A stretch of DNA of 64,000 bases from Sedimenticola sp. (GCA_002869585.1 PKUO01000052.1:1-64000), one strand, 5' to 3'; shown: positions 46,384 to 56,038, counted from the stretch's first letter. Numbers and translations: made by a program. Notes: generated by a model not told the origin, from the letters alone.

Positions 46384-49344
46384 TTACCAGCGCAAAGAAA
46401 AATCTTCTCGATTAGCTGTAAGGTTTGGATTGTATGCTGGATCATGCTTTAGCACCTTACCCCATCTATTAATCATGTAGTCGATTTCATTCTTAAAACG
46501 GGCTTGCTTTTCCATGGTATCTTCCGCTCCGCGTGATGCAGATTCGTGATGATACAGATCCGCAAAAGGTGTCCAAAGATTTCGGAATCCCGATTCACGT
46601 ATACGCAAACACAGATCGACATCATTGAATGCAACAGCAAGGTTTTCCTCGTCAAAGCCGCCAACTTTGTTAAATATATCTTTCCGAACCACCAAACAAG
46701 CTGCTGTTATCGCAGAATAATTTTGGACTAAAACAGCTCTTGCATTATAGCCTTTAGCTGTTTTCGGTAGATATTTCATTGCATGTCCTGCAACACCGCC
46801 CAATCCCAGTACAACACCCCCATGCTGTAAACTATCATCTGGATACCATAGCCTCGCGCCAACTGCACCAACATCCTCCCTGACAGCATGACTCACCATC
46901 TCAGACAACCAATCGTCATTGATTACTTCAATATCATTATTAAGAAAACCCAAGAGTTCACCACTGACCTTTTCTACTGCAAAGTTATTGATAGCAGCAT
47001 AATTAAAGGGCTTTTGATAACGTAAGACTGTCGCAGACCCCGCCTGCTCAAGATCACTCATATATTCAAGCGTTTCTCTGTCATCACTACCGTTATCGAC
47101 AATGATAATTTCGTAATTGGGATACGTGGTTCGATCCTTGATACTGGAAATGCATTGTCGCAATAATTCCAGGCCGTTTCGGGTTGGAATTATCAGACTC
47201 ACAAGAGGAGGATCCTCAGGTAATTGATATTTGACACGCAACATTCCATCTATAAACGGGGACTCAGAAACCTCTGCTTTCAGCCCCTTGGTCGATAAAT
47301 AATCTCCAACCGCTTTTATTGCAGCAGTAAGCGCATAAGGTTTTGCATCACCACCTGATGCCGTACTCTCCGGTATAGATCGCCAATGGTATAAGATTTT
47401 TGGAATGTGCCGAATCTGCTCAGTTGAGATTCTGGCAATAACTCTTAATGCCAAATCATAGTCTTGCGCTCCTTCAAATCCCTCCCGGAAGCCGTCTACT
47501 TCTTCAATGATTTTTTTCTCATAAACCCCGAAATGACAGATCATATTATGCGAAAGCATTAAATCTGGATTGAAATCGGGCTTGAAATAATGGGCAAAAC
47601 GAACACCATTAGAATCTATTTTATCTTCATCAGAATAGATGAGTCTGGCATCAGGATGTGCGATGATTTCATGCGCTACATAGTACAGGGCATTCTTAGT
47701 CAATAAATCATCATGATCCATAAACCCGATATACTGGCCGGACGCTAATGAAACACCCGTATTTGATGCAACTGATATATGCCCGTTCACATCTCTAAAC
47801 GCAACCTTTACACGCTGGTCGATTTCCAGATATTCGTTGAGAACAGGCCTAACATGAACCGCAGTTGATGCATCATCTACAATACAAAGTTCCCAATGGG
47901 GGTAACTTTGCTCCAGTACAGATTCGATCGCTTTTCGAAGCCAACTTTCCTGTACATTATAGACAGGCATTACGATAGAAATTAGAGGAAGTCTCGTCGA
48001 TGCAGTCAAAAACTCGCTCACTACATCAGGGCTTGCATCCTTCAATGTCTCAACCTGCTCTATCCAGGTTGCGTAATTTCGATTTATGGGTGAAGCAGCG
48101 TGCTCACCATTCCTACTCAAATGATACTTTAGTGCACTCATACCACCTGCACGCCAAAGCCTCCAAGCCTTCTTTGCCCACGAAGGCGCCTGGCCAGGAT
48201 TTCTCAGAAGATAGGATAGGAAGGGCAGTGCGCGACGCACTGCTCTCGCCGGTAAACTGAGTTTGCGATAGACCCGCCAGCTAAGACTATTCTGTATTCC
48301 AAGCAATGCGTGACTGTGGGCAGCAAGATTAGATCGAAGCTCCCTTTCAACTGTATTTTTAGCCGCAATTTGATTTGTCAGATGAACGTTCGTTTCCGTT
48401 GCCTTATTCAGGCGCTGATTGGTATCGTTAAGTCCATCATTTAGATTCGACAAGCGCACCAGTAATGATTCTTTTTCACTACGCAATCGATCGAACTGAT
48501 TTTGCAACGCATTTAGCTGAAGATCACGCGCTTCTATAATCTTTGCACGCGTTCCCGAAACTTCTCTCGTTTCATGCAATTCAGCAAGGAGATTCTTATA
48601 AACCTCCAGTGAATCCTTCATGGGCTTATCTGTTAACTCAGGAACAATAGCCGCATCTACATCTTCGCATGGATGTGCCGTGATAATAAACTGATAAGCT
48701 GATGCTTCCGGTGTATGAAAATATGCTATAGCTTGGGCCGATGCCTCAAGCCCAACCCGCTTGAGTCGCTCAGCGATCACATCATCACTCATATCATGAA
48801 AAGTGTACGATAGTTCAGCGACTTTATAACCAGCCTGCGTAAAAAGTGTGCGTAGCGACTGATGAGTAAACAAATGAAGGTGCGTGCGATCTAGTAATCC
48901 AGTATCTTCGTAGGTGAAACGGCCTTCTAGCAACTCAAGACGCAATGAGGCATGAGCACCATTGGGCAAAGAAACCAATAGAAATCCAGATGGTTTTATA
49001 AGTTTCTTTATTTTGGCAAGAAAAGCATCTGGATCTCGCAAGTGCTCAATAATATCGGCACAGGTAATAACATCAAACTGCCTTGAACCTAATTCTTCTA
49101 TCCAAGAATCTTCTTCGACATTTGCCAAGATTACACGGTCACAGGAAGCTTCTGCCTGCTTCGCAGCCTCTGGATCCAGTTCAACACCAACAACATTGCA
49201 TTTGAGTTTATCCCGTAGATATCTGGACATATACCCTGTTGCGCAACCCAATTCGAGCACAGACGAACCCGTAGGAATTCTACGAATCAGCTGGGTATGT
49301 GAATTGTTCTCGACATCAAGATCGAGTTCAAAATCGTATTTCAC
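46384..49344 (-). CDS. Methyltransferase, coiled coil and two GT2 glycosyltransferase domains in one protein
   Basis: The 986-residue protein starts at GTG. Residues about 1-225 are a class I SAM methyltransferase (VLELGCATGYMSRYL, DVITCADIIEHLRDPDAFL). Residues about 245-345 are a coiled coil. Two GT2 domains follow: about 453-690 (SIVMPVYNVQESWL, IVDDAST, GFMDHDDLL) and about 717-970 (SLIIPTRNGLELLRQC, IIVDNGSDD, GFLNNDIEVI). The arrangement recalls chain-length-controlling polysaccharide enzymes in which a methyltransferase caps the chain and a coiled coil acts as a ruler (WbdD-type logic); that is inference. The adjacent wzm/wzt with a substrate-binding domain supports it. Confidence 0.88.
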   Translation of the reverse strand: MKYDFELDLDVENNSHTQLIRRIPTGSSVLELGCATGYMSRYLRDKLKCNVVGVELDPEAAKQAEASCDRVILANVEEDSWIEELGSRQFDVITCADIIEHLRDPDAFLAKIKKLIKPSGFLLVSLPNGAHASLRLELLEGRFTYEDTGLLDRTHLHLFTHQSLRTLFTQAGYKVAELSYTFHDMSDDVIAERLKRVGLEASAQAIAYFHTPEASAYQFIITAHPCEDVDAAIVPELTDKPMKDSLEVYKNLLAELHETREVSGTRAKIIEARDLQLNALQNQFDRLRSEKESLLVRLSNLNDGLNDTNQRLNKATETNVHLTNQIAAKNTVERELRSNLAAHSHALLGIQNSLSWRVYRKLSLPARAVRRALPFLSYLLRNPGQAPSWAKKAWRLWRAGGMSALKYHLSRNGEHAASPINRNYATWIEQVETLKDASPDVVSEFLTASTRLPLISIVMPVYNVQESWLRKAIESVLEQSYPHWELCIVDDASTAVHVRPVLNEYLEIDQRVKVAFRDVNGHISVASNTGVSLASGQYIGFMDHDDLLTKNALYYVAHEIIAHPDARLIYSDEDKIDSNGVRFAHYFKPDFNPDLMLSHNMICHFGVYEKKIIEEVDGFREGFEGAQDYDLALRVIARISTEQIRHIPKILYHWRSIPESTASGGDAKPYALTAAIKAVGDYLSTKGLKAEVSESPFIDGMLRVKYQLPEDPPLVSLIIPTRNGLELLRQCISSIKDRTTYPNYEIIIVDNGSDDRETLEYMSDLEQAGSATVLRYQKPFNYAAINNFAVEKVSGELLGFLNNDIEVINDDWLSEMVSHAVREDVGAVGARLWYPDDSLQHGGVVLGLGGVAGHAMKYLPKTAKGYNARAVLVQNYSAITAACLVVRKDIFNKVGGFDEENLAVAFNDVDLCLRIRESGFRNLWTPFADLYHHESASRGAEDTMEKQARFKNEIDYMINRWGKVLKHDPAYNPNLTANREDFSLRW

Positions 49345-49411
49345 GCTATTGCACCAGAGTTAAGTATAGGGAAGTAATAACAAATCCAATTTAATCTATA
49401 TAAAACATATG

Positions 49412-50095
49412 CTAAATATTTTGACTGTCTAGCCAACGCCTCAAGCCCAAAAGCATCTTGCGCTTGAAAGTACGCTTTTGCGGCTTTCTGAATACTGCAA
49501 TAGTATCACCCCAGTCATCACTGTCGTCGACGTTGTAATCTAGTCTATCCCACTGCGTCTCAACAAAGAGCAACTCAAGATCCACATAACGGGCCAGGCC
49601 ACGAAAGCCATCTGGGTAGAAACGCCAGCAGTCCACAGGATAACGATGTTCATAGCCTCTTGACGGTGCGATAATGCAGATCAACCCCTCGGGTTTGACC
49701 ACTCTCTCTATCTGCTGCATCACGCTCCAGAAATACTCCATGTGCTCAAAAGCCTGTCCAGACACAACCACATCATGACTGTTTGCAGTAATTTCCTTCC
49801 ATTGGTAGGGATCAGAAAGAACGACGTCGACATTCCTTCCTTCCGCAAGATCAATCCCAATATATTTCCATTGCTGGTTTACAAAAAAACGCTTATAGCT
49901 GCCATTAATATCCATACTACCAAGATCGAGAATTTTGAGGGGTTTATCTCTCAATTCAACCAGGTACTGCTTCACAAAGCGTTCCATTTTGTCCAGCGAA
50001 CTTTGATGCATTATGTTTACCCACAAGACGGAGTTAGCATTGACCAACTCCAATTCAGTTGAATTATGACTTACGCCATATAACTGGCAGAGCAT
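49412..50095 (-). CDS. SAM-dependent methyltransferase of the polysaccharide cluster
   Basis: The 227-residue protein has a class I methyltransferase core: ILDLGSMDINGSYKRFF, IGIDLAEGRNVDVV, DVVVSGQAFEHMEYFWSVM, and a C-terminal region VDCWRFYPDGFRGLARYV. Such proteins in O-antigen clusters methylate sugars or terminate chains, but the acceptor is unknown. The start at 50095 overlaps the acyltransferase-like gene by 32 bases; a later ATG at 50011 lacks a good ribosome-binding site, though the N-terminal residues before it look non-essential. A 67-base gap separates it from the multidomain glycosyltransferase gene. Confidence 0.8.
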   Translation of the reverse strand: MLCQLYGVSHNSTELELVNANSVLWVNIMHQSSLDKMERFVKQYLVELRDKPLKILDLGSMDINGSYKRFFVNQQWKYIGIDLAEGRNVDVVLSDPYQWKEITANSHDVVVSGQAFEHMEYFWSVMQQIERVVKPEGLICIIAPSRGYEHRYPVDCWRFYPDGFRGLARYVDLELLFVETQWDRLDYNVDDSDDWGDTIAVFRKPQKRTFKRKMLLGLRRWLDSQNI

Positions 50096-50960
50096 GCCAC
50101 ATCCACCATTGGTCCGGCCGCTTCCGAATGAATTGCTCTACAGGTTCAAAAACTTTAGCCAGAGCCTCATCATCATCAAGTTTTTGCACGCTGAACGCAG
50201 GTAAAAAGTAGCCTACCAAGCCCTCACGCTCCTCTTGCGCAAAATAGGGTACCAGCAGCGCATTCATTTTTTTTGCTATTTTAATCACACCGGTGGATAA
50301 CCTTGCCTTGCCACCAAGAAAAGGAAACACTTCTGTTGAATCTTCAGGTGCTGGAGGTGCATCAACGATCACAATGAGCACTCCCTTTTTTTTCAACACG
50401 TTATAAAGTCTGCGCAGGGAGTCGTTTTTTTGAATCATATCTCCCCCCATCAAGCGTTCCATCGACTTCAATTTTTTTGAGAGATAACGGCGCTCTTCAT
50501 CCGGAATATCCGGATTGCTGATATCCGCGGTGAGACAACTGGTTGAAATACCCATTGCTCCAATTGCCATGGATGGCATGATCAATCTACCGAAATGTGC
50601 CGAGTACAAAATCACCGGTTGCTCACTGGTTATTGAATTAGTCAAATTCTCAAGGCCCTCAAGCCTTATGAACTGATCGATATTTTTCGAATTTATTCGA
50701 TCCAGCCAATAAACATCAAGCCGTTCTCTGGAAAGCATACCACGCTGTGATTTTATGATTGTCCGTGCTGAAGACAAATCCATTTTCGGAAAAGCATTCA
50801 TCACCCCCTTGACTGCGGCAGTGACCACCGGACTATCGGCAATAGTATCGAGCATACCCTTGAGAGTTGCCAGTTTATAAGAAATACGCCTTGGGAAACT
50901 CGCTATGAAGGGGAAAAACAATCGATTTCGGATATATAATTTAAAACCGCTCGGCAACAT
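50064..50960 (-). CDS. LpxL/HtrB-like acyltransferase fold protein lacking the usual catalytic acid
   Basis: From the ATG at 50960 (GGAGGT 9 bases upstream) the product is 298 residues. The order of motifs follows the lysophospholipid/lauroyl acyltransferase family: ILYSAHFGRLIMPSM, a Lys-rich KKKGVLIVIVDAPPAP block and a C-terminal PDQWWMWHALP close to the WMWH.R ending of LpxL. The HX4(D/E) catalytic pair is incomplete: after the His of HFGRLI there is no acid, where HFGNWE would be usual. It may be a divergent acyltransferase or a non-catalytic relative. It sits in the polysaccharide cluster just after wzt. Confidence 0.75.
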   Translation of the reverse strand: MLPSGFKLYIRNRLFFPFIASFPRRISYKLATLKGMLDTIADSPVVTAAVKGVMNAFPKMDLSSARTIIKSQRGMLSRERLDVYWLDRINSKNIDQFIRLEGLENLTNSITSEQPVILYSAHFGRLIMPSMAIGAMGISTSCLTADISNPDIPDEERRYLSKKLKSMERLMGGDMIQKNDSLRRLYNVLKKKGVLIVIVDAPPAPEDSTEVFPFLGGKARLSTGVIKIAKKMNALLVPYFAQEEREGLVGYFLPAFSVQKLDDDEALAKVFEPVEQFIRKRPDQWWMWHALPVIWRKS

Positions 50961-50965
50961 GTGGC

Positions 50966-52153
50966 TCAGACCTCCCACACATGAGCCAGCCTGGAAACCC
51001 CTACTTCCCTGCTATCGTGCCTGACACTAAAATCCAGGACATTTTCGCGTTTATCAAAAATATGTATCCCACCCCCATCCAGTAAATACAGATATACACT
51101 GAACTTGCCAGACAGTAACTGCATGCCAGGTAATCTAAAGCGAATAGTAAAGCTCTGATTCTGATCTAGAATTATCGGAATATTGTCAATTTCCGTGCTT
51201 GAGCCATATACATGAATATTGTCGTTACGCATTAGAACAACAGCCAGGGTCAAGTCATCGGCTGGTACACCATTTGCTATACCAGCTACCTCAATTACAA
51301 GATCGTCGCCCGTCTGAAAACGCCCCTGTCCATCATGACCAAATAAATCAAAACGTACTATTTCAGCTTTTGATTCACTTTGAGTGTTACTTTCTGTTTT
51401 GGCTACAGTCTCCTGTTTGGTTAACGCGTCTTTTTCACGGCAACTATCCAGATAGGCCTCTACAACATCTTCAGGTGAGCCCAGCATCTGGCTTTCCCCC
51501 TTGTCCAGCCAAAGGACTTCATCACACAGGGATTTGATTTGATAGAGGTTGTGAGAGCAGAAAACCACTGTCTTGCCTGCATCAATAAAACTACGAATAC
51601 GTTCAAGGCTTTTGCGCTGAAAATGTTGGTCTCCCACCGACAGTGCCTCATCGATAATCAATACATCGGGATCAACAGAAGTCACAACGGAAAATGCCAA
51701 CCTTACATACATGCCAGATGAGTAATTTTTTACCGGTCGATTAACTGCATCACCCAGTTCTGAGAATTCAATGATCTCCGGCAATTTTTTTTGAATTTCA
51801 GTGGCACTTAACCCAAGGACTGCACAACCAATCCTGATGTTCTCAACGCCGGTAAATTCAGGATGGAATCCCGAACCCAATTCGAGAATCGCAGAGACTC
51901 GGCCAGTAACATTTAACTCACCCTGGGAAGGCTTGATAGTTCCTGCAAGCAATTTCAGTAAGGTACTTTTACCCGCGCCATTGTCACCTATCACTCCAAG
52001 CGTTTTGCCTGCCTCAAGCTTAAAATCGACCTGCTTCAATGCCCAGAACACCTGATGGCAGGGTTTTCTAAAGATCAACTCCTTCAGGCTGTCCGAAGGT
52101 TTTTTATACAGCCGATAACCCTTGCACAACTTTGAGGCGCTGACCGCAATCAC
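50966..52153 (-). CDS. wzt: Wzt-type polysaccharide ABC transporter ATP-binding protein with C-terminal substrate-binding domain
   Basis: The 395-residue protein has an ABC ATPase domain (about residues 1-240) with Walker A GDNGAGKSTLLKLL, signature NYSSGMYVRLAFSV and Walker B DVLIIDEALS. A C-terminal beta-sandwich domain (about 265-395) follows, as in Wzt proteins that recognise the terminal modification of a finished O-antigen. This extra domain supports coupling of export to end-capped chains and fits the neighbouring methyltransferase genes. The start is GTG, overlapping wzm by 4 bases. The acyltransferase-like gene's start lies inside the end of this gene. Confidence 0.93.
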   Translation of the reverse strand: MIAVSASKLCKGYRLYKKPSDSLKELIFRKPCHQVFWALKQVDFKLEAGKTLGVIGDNGAGKSTLLKLLAGTIKPSQGELNVTGRVSAILELGSGFHPEFTGVENIRIGCAVLGLSATEIQKKLPEIIEFSELGDAVNRPVKNYSSGMYVRLAFSVVTSVDPDVLIIDEALSVGDQHFQRKSLERIRSFIDAGKTVVFCSHNLYQIKSLCDEVLWLDKGESQMLGSPEDVVEAYLDSCREKDALTKQETVAKTESNTQSESKAEIVRFDLFGHDGQGRFQTGDDLVIEVAGIANGVPADDLTLAVVLMRNDNIHVYGSSTEIDNIPIILDQNQSFTIRFRLPGMQLLSGKFSVYLYLLDGGGIHIFDKRENVLDFSVRHDSREVGVSRLAHVWEV

Positions 52154-52929
52154 AATAAATCCTTAGCCCGGTCAAGTGTCTTACTGAAAAACACCAAGCC
52201 CAACAGAGCGATAACGGCACTCAATACCAGAACAATATAAAACCCAACTTCGGGAGGTATACCCTCTATGAATATAGAGCGGTAGGCAGACACTAAATGA
52301 TAAAAAGGGTTTAGCTTATAGATCCAAACCCACTTTTCAGGAACCAGGGACGCCGGATAGATAATGGGCGTTCCGAAAAACAACAAGGTTAGCAGCATCC
52401 CGATCAGTTGATTCATGTCGCGAAAAAAAACATTTAAAACACTCAGCACCCAGCCAACCCCAAGATTGAGTAAAAATCTGGCAAGCATCAGCAAGGGAAA
52501 CATTAATACCCAAGGCGTCAAACCCTCTCCCATCACCAGCACTGCCAAGGCTACTATAGCTAAACCTGCAATTTCCGTAACCAGCGATGTCATTGACACT
52601 ACTAACGGAAGTAGCACGGGTGGAAAAACAACACGCTGGATTAACTGCCTGTTGCTGGTGAGGCTGGAAGTGCTCCTGTCCGCCGCTTCACGGAAGGCGT
52701 TAAAGGGGAAAAGGCCCGCCATGAGATATAGGGCAAAGTCACCTGTTCCTGAGCCCGTCTGAAAACGTACTTTCAGTATAACCCCGAACACAAAGGTATA
52801 GATCAACAACATAAAGGCTGGTTGCAGCACAAGCCACAACCAGCCAAGATATGAACCCGCACTACGCTGTTTCAGATCACGAGCGCTGAGCAGGTAAACA
52901 GCCTGTGAATAGTTGGCTATTTGTGACAT
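52150..52929 (-). CDS. wzm: Wzm-type polysaccharide ABC transporter permease
   Basis: The 259-residue protein is an ABC-2 type permease with six predicted membrane segments. It has the family start YLLSARDLKQRSAGSYLGWLWLVLQP and the re-entrant region LFPFNAFREAADRSTSSL. It forms the inner-membrane channel for a complete O-antigen or capsule chain with Wzt. The wzm and wzt frames overlap by 4 bases (GTGA), so they are translationally coupled. It is the first gene of the leftward cluster; the parvulin gene upstream is separated by 47 bases without a terminator, so shared transcription is possible. Confidence 0.93.
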   Translation of the reverse strand: MSQIANYSQAVYLLSARDLKQRSAGSYLGWLWLVLQPAFMLLIYTFVFGVILKVRFQTGSGTGDFALYLMAGLFPFNAFREAADRSTSSLTSNRQLIQRVVFPPVLLPLVVSMTSLVTEIAGLAIVALAVLVMGEGLTPWVLMFPLLMLARFLLNLGVGWVLSVLNVFFRDMNQLIGMLLTLLFFGTPIIYPASLVPEKWVWIYKLNPFYHLVSAYRSIFIEGIPPEVGFYIVLVLSAVIALLGLVFFSKTLDRAKDLL

Positions 52930-52976
52930 TCAATACTCACAGACCGATATAGTGCGTGAAAATGATCAGCTAATCT

Positions 52977-53915
52977 TTAGTCATTTTCCTGTTTCAGTTC
53001 TGCTGAAAGGGATGCTTTTTTATCCTGGATAAAGGCATCTACCTGATCATCATAGATCTTCGGTTTGTTCGCTTCCAGAATCTTATCAAAGTAGGTCTGG
53101 CGGCGCGTTGAGATATAGTCTTTGACCATCTTGGCCTCAATCTCTTTGCGCACTTCATCGAATTTTCTTTCACGCGCAGGGACACGACGCAGCAGTTTGA
53201 TAACATGGTACCCAAAGTCGGATTCTACCACTTCACTGATATCACCCTCGTTCTTCAGGCCAAAGGCGGCTTCCTCGAACGATTTCACCAGATTGCCTTT
53301 CTCAAGCAGACCCAGACTACCCTTGTTTTTATGTTTTGAAGGGTCTTCGGAGAACTCCTTGACCAAGTCTTCAAACGGCACACCGTCAAGGGCTTTCTGG
53401 CGAACTTCATTAGCAAGTTTCTTGGCTTCTTCAGGACTTCTTACCTGCGTATAGCGCTCTTTGGTACGGATCAGCACATGGGATACATCCACTTTCTCCG
53501 GAATTGTATATTTTCCGGGATTCGCGGCATATTCCTCATCGATGGCCTGACTGAAATCGGGCAGAGGCTCATTGTCCAGCTCTTTCAGTTTCTCAACAAA
53601 ATAGAATCGTTCGATCATCCGCTGCAGACGCGCCTGAATTAAAGGATCACCACCAATAGCACCTTTCTTGGCAGCATCTGCAACCTTCTTGGTGAGGTAT
53701 ATTTGCTGAATCAGTTGATCCACCTTTTGTCTCTGTTCCAGCGTCTGTAACTGAGCCTTTGCATGGCCCTCAACCAGTAAGGCTTCCATATCGGAAACCT
53801 GGACCTGAGTCTGATCATCCTGCATGAGCGGCGACGTCATATCCAATGCATGTACTGTCGAGCTAACGGACAAGAGTAAGCCTAGAAAAAATTTCATAAA
53901 CCGTATATCTGACAT
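52977..53915 (-). CDS. Periplasmic parvulin-type peptidyl-prolyl isomerase
   Basis: The 312-residue precursor has an N-terminal signal peptide (hydrophobic FMKFFLGLLLSVSSTVHA). An N-terminal helical, SurA-like region (to about residue 140) is followed by one parvulin domain (VSHVLIRTKERY, EDLVKEFSEDPSKHKNKGSLGLLEKGNLVKSFEEAAFGL, GYHVIKLL). Such proteins fold or chaperone outer-membrane and secreted proteins. I use the ATG at 53915 with AGGA upstream. It might help fold the large secreted protein encoded upstream at 54018-55790, with which it shares direction, although a terminator separates them. Confidence 0.9.
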   Translation of the reverse strand: MSDIRFMKFFLGLLLSVSSTVHALDMTSPLMQDDQTQVQVSDMEALLVEGHAKAQLQTLEQRQKVDQLIQQIYLTKKVADAAKKGAIGGDPLIQARLQRMIERFYFVEKLKELDNEPLPDFSQAIDEEYAANPGKYTIPEKVDVSHVLIRTKERYTQVRSPEEAKKLANEVRQKALDGVPFEDLVKEFSEDPSKHKNKGSLGLLEKGNLVKSFEEAAFGLKNEGDISEVVESDFGYHVIKLLRRVPARERKFDEVRKEIEAKMVKDYISTRRQTYFDKILEANKPKIYDDQVDAFIQDKKASLSAELKQEND

Positions 53916-53962
53916 CAATTCCTAACTCCATCTCTAAACATATTCACACACATTGTACCAAT

Positions 53963-53990
53963 AAAAAAGGCAAGCCCGAAGGCTTGCCTT
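53963..53990 (-). terminator. Intrinsic terminator after the large secreted-protein gene
   Basis: On the minus strand a perfect 10-bp stem (arms 53981-53990 and 53967-53976, loop CGAA) is followed by six T. It lies 28 bases after the stop of the gene at 54018-55790 and before the parvulin gene. Confidence 0.9.
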
Positions 53991-54017
53991 TGATACCACG
54001 ATTGTTAAATCGACCGA

Positions 54018-55790
54018 TTAACGGTTGACGTAACGAACGTGCTCTACAGTTTCACCAACGGCTGCAGGACCAATTTCAGCAGTCATTGCAGTGAAGCCGA
54101 TTGCAGGAACACCCAAGTGTGTCAATGCAGCTGCTGCACTTGGAGCACCATTACTGGCAGCCTGAGGGTCTACCAGATTGTCGATAGAGTTATCGACGGT
54201 AGCATAGTTGTACATTGAGTCGAAATTGATCATTGCCCAACCACCCTGGAAACCGCTAGCCAAGGTCAGTGTAACAACATTGTCAGCAGGTGTACCCAGT
54301 ACTGAACCGGTAGTTGCGCCATTCTCAACAATAGAGATGATATTAACTTCGCGAGACAGTGAAGTTACAGTAGGAGTACCGATAACAACCGGAGAGAAAC
54401 CCGGTGCGCCTGCAGATGGCGTGAATTCCTGCTCTTCGTCGTCAAAGTAGCTCAGACTGATGATCGCATCGTTGTTGGTGTGCGCTGTCCAGGCCCAGTT
54501 TGTACAATCAGCCCCACCGTCTACTGGGAACATTGCAAAACCCTTAGAGTTAGTACCTGGTACACAAGCATTAAGCGGACCAGTAGCATCTGCATCGTCA
54601 TTCAGGGTTGCACCATTCCAGACACCGTGTTTACGCATGGGCATGGTCAGTACCACGTCGGTTGCACCAGCAATGGCGGAGTCGACGAAGTAAGGAGTAG
54701 CCACTGCTGTTGCACTCAGTGCCACTGCAATTGGGAATGGGTTGGCACCAGCCGGGATAGACGGGTTTGGAGCCAGATCCATCAACGCACCGGTATCGAA
54801 ATACGTCAGAGGCGCACCGCCGACAACTTTAACACCCGTACCTGTGGTGTCCAGCATGCTCGCAATTGGACTATTGCCTGAAGCCAAGGAAGGCAGCAGA
54901 TAGTTGTTCTGGTCATCTGACATGTAATGTTGTGGCAGGTCAGCATAGTCATTCAAATGCGTCCCTTCTTCGACAAACGCTGCACCAGTAGCAGTATTCA
55001 TCAGAATGGCGAATGCATGCAGACCACCCGTAGGCCGAGTAACTCCACCATTCACACCTGCATCACCAGCCGCATAAACGACGTTAGCATCATCAGCAGC
55101 CATACCGCCGGCAAGTAGACCAGAAGTGAAACCACCCGCAGTTGAAGCAGCTGCCCATGCGTCAGCTACCACACTACAGTCAGCCGGCATACCATTCGCA
55201 TCATGCAAAAGACCCGCAGGGATTGAGCGATCACCATCAGCAGCCGTGACGGCAGTACCCAAAGGACCATCGTTAGCTGGATTGCCGTCGATTTCGGCTA
55301 TCAAACCTGTATCATTGGCATTTCCACCAACGAGAGTACCGTCGGCAATCTCACCCATTTCGATGATTTCCACATAACCCTCGAGGGTGTCATTGGTGTC
55401 TACTGCCGTGTAAAAATCCAGGAAGTCAACGCCAGACTGCAGAAGAGTCTTGCTTGGATAGGTACAAGTTTCATCAGCAGTAACGATGTTTGCCTTACCA
55501 GTAGCCGCGTTCATGCGAACGGTAGCGGTCCACTGATCCTGTGGTGACATATAGACGTTAAAGTCGAGTACGTCGTTAGACAGGTTAGACTCACGGAAAC
55601 GAACCTTCACTGCCTTGAAAGCGCCAGTTGTATTGGTAATGGAAATATTGGTTACAAAGTTATTGTTAACGTTGTAGTAAGGCAGCAGCGCGACCTGACC
55701 CAAACCGTCTTCATTCACGTAAACCGCTTGGGCACTGGTTGCAGCAGCAGCCACCAGTACGGCAGCGGCAATTTTAGTCTTCTTAAACAC
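54018..55790 (-). CDS. Large secreted protein of unknown function
   Basis: From the GTG at 55790 the protein is 590 residues. AAGGAG lies 9 bases upstream, which decides the start. A clear signal peptide (FKKTKIAAAVLVAAAATSAQA) is followed by VYVNEDGLGQVALLPYYNV and a beta-rich body with a NISITNTTGAFKAVKVRF motif of an Ig-like or beta-sandwich kind. The composition is rich in Ala, Gly, Asp, Thr and Val and very poor in Lys and Arg, giving an acidic protein, and six cysteines are spread through it. Similar secreted proteins occur in other proteobacteria without known function. The long structured leader and own promoter suggest high, controlled expression. Confidence 0.8.
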   Translation of the reverse strand: MFKKTKIAAAVLVAAAATSAQAVYVNEDGLGQVALLPYYNVNNNFVTNISITNTTGAFKAVKVRFRESNLSNDVLDFNVYMSPQDQWTATVRMNAATGKANIVTADETCTYPSKTLLQSGVDFLDFYTAVDTNDTLEGYVEIIEMGEIADGTLVGGNANDTGLIAEIDGNPANDGPLGTAVTAADGDRSIPAGLLHDANGMPADCSVVADAWAAASTAGGFTSGLLAGGMAADDANVVYAAGDAGVNGGVTRPTGGLHAFAILMNTATGAAFVEEGTHLNDYADLPQHYMSDDQNNYLLPSLASGNSPIASMLDTTGTGVKVVGGAPLTYFDTGALMDLAPNPSIPAGANPFPIAVALSATAVATPYFVDSAIAGATDVVLTMPMRKHGVWNGATLNDDADATGPLNACVPGTNSKGFAMFPVDGGADCTNWAWTAHTNNDAIISLSYFDDEEQEFTPSAGAPGFSPVVIGTPTVTSLSREVNIISIVENGATTGSVLGTPADNVVTLTLASGFQGGWAMINFDSMYNYATVDNSIDNLVDPQAASNGAPSAAAALTHLGVPAIGFTAMTAEIGPAAVGETVEHVRYVNR

Positions 55791-56038
55791 TATTGTGTTC
55801 TCCTTCAGTTGTGTTAACACAAGTTCAAATCTTGTCTTACTTTTCAGGACTAGCCATGTAAGGCGGCTGGCCTTCAACCATAGCCTTAAGGTCCGAAAAC
55901 CTTACCGCTTCTCATGATAAGAGGCAAGGAATTTCCACGGATGTTTGCGCCCCTTAAAACGGCTTTATAAGCACTTAAATTGTAAACAACCGGAGTACTC
56001 ATGCAGCAATCGCAGGACTCCCCAAACTCCGTTCATGA
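55791..56038 (-). other. Long structured 5' leader of the secreted-protein gene
   Basis: If transcription starts near 56032 the RNA has about 240 untranslated bases. Several small hairpins can be drawn on the minus strand: GGAGT with ACTCC, AAGGT with ACCTT (loop TTTCGG), and AAGGC with GCCTT. I do not recognise a known riboswitch or RNA family in it. Confidence 0.45.

Noticed and set aside
55791-55877. An N-terminal extension of the large secreted protein to 55877
   Set aside because: The extension would bury the signal peptide behind about 29 residues, while the GTG at 55790 has AAGGAG at a suitable distance and puts the signal peptide at the N-terminus.
55791-56038. A possible c-di-GMP or other known riboswitch in the long leader of the secreted-protein gene
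   Set aside because: The conserved core sequences of GEMM and other common riboswitches are absent; only unassigned hairpins remain.
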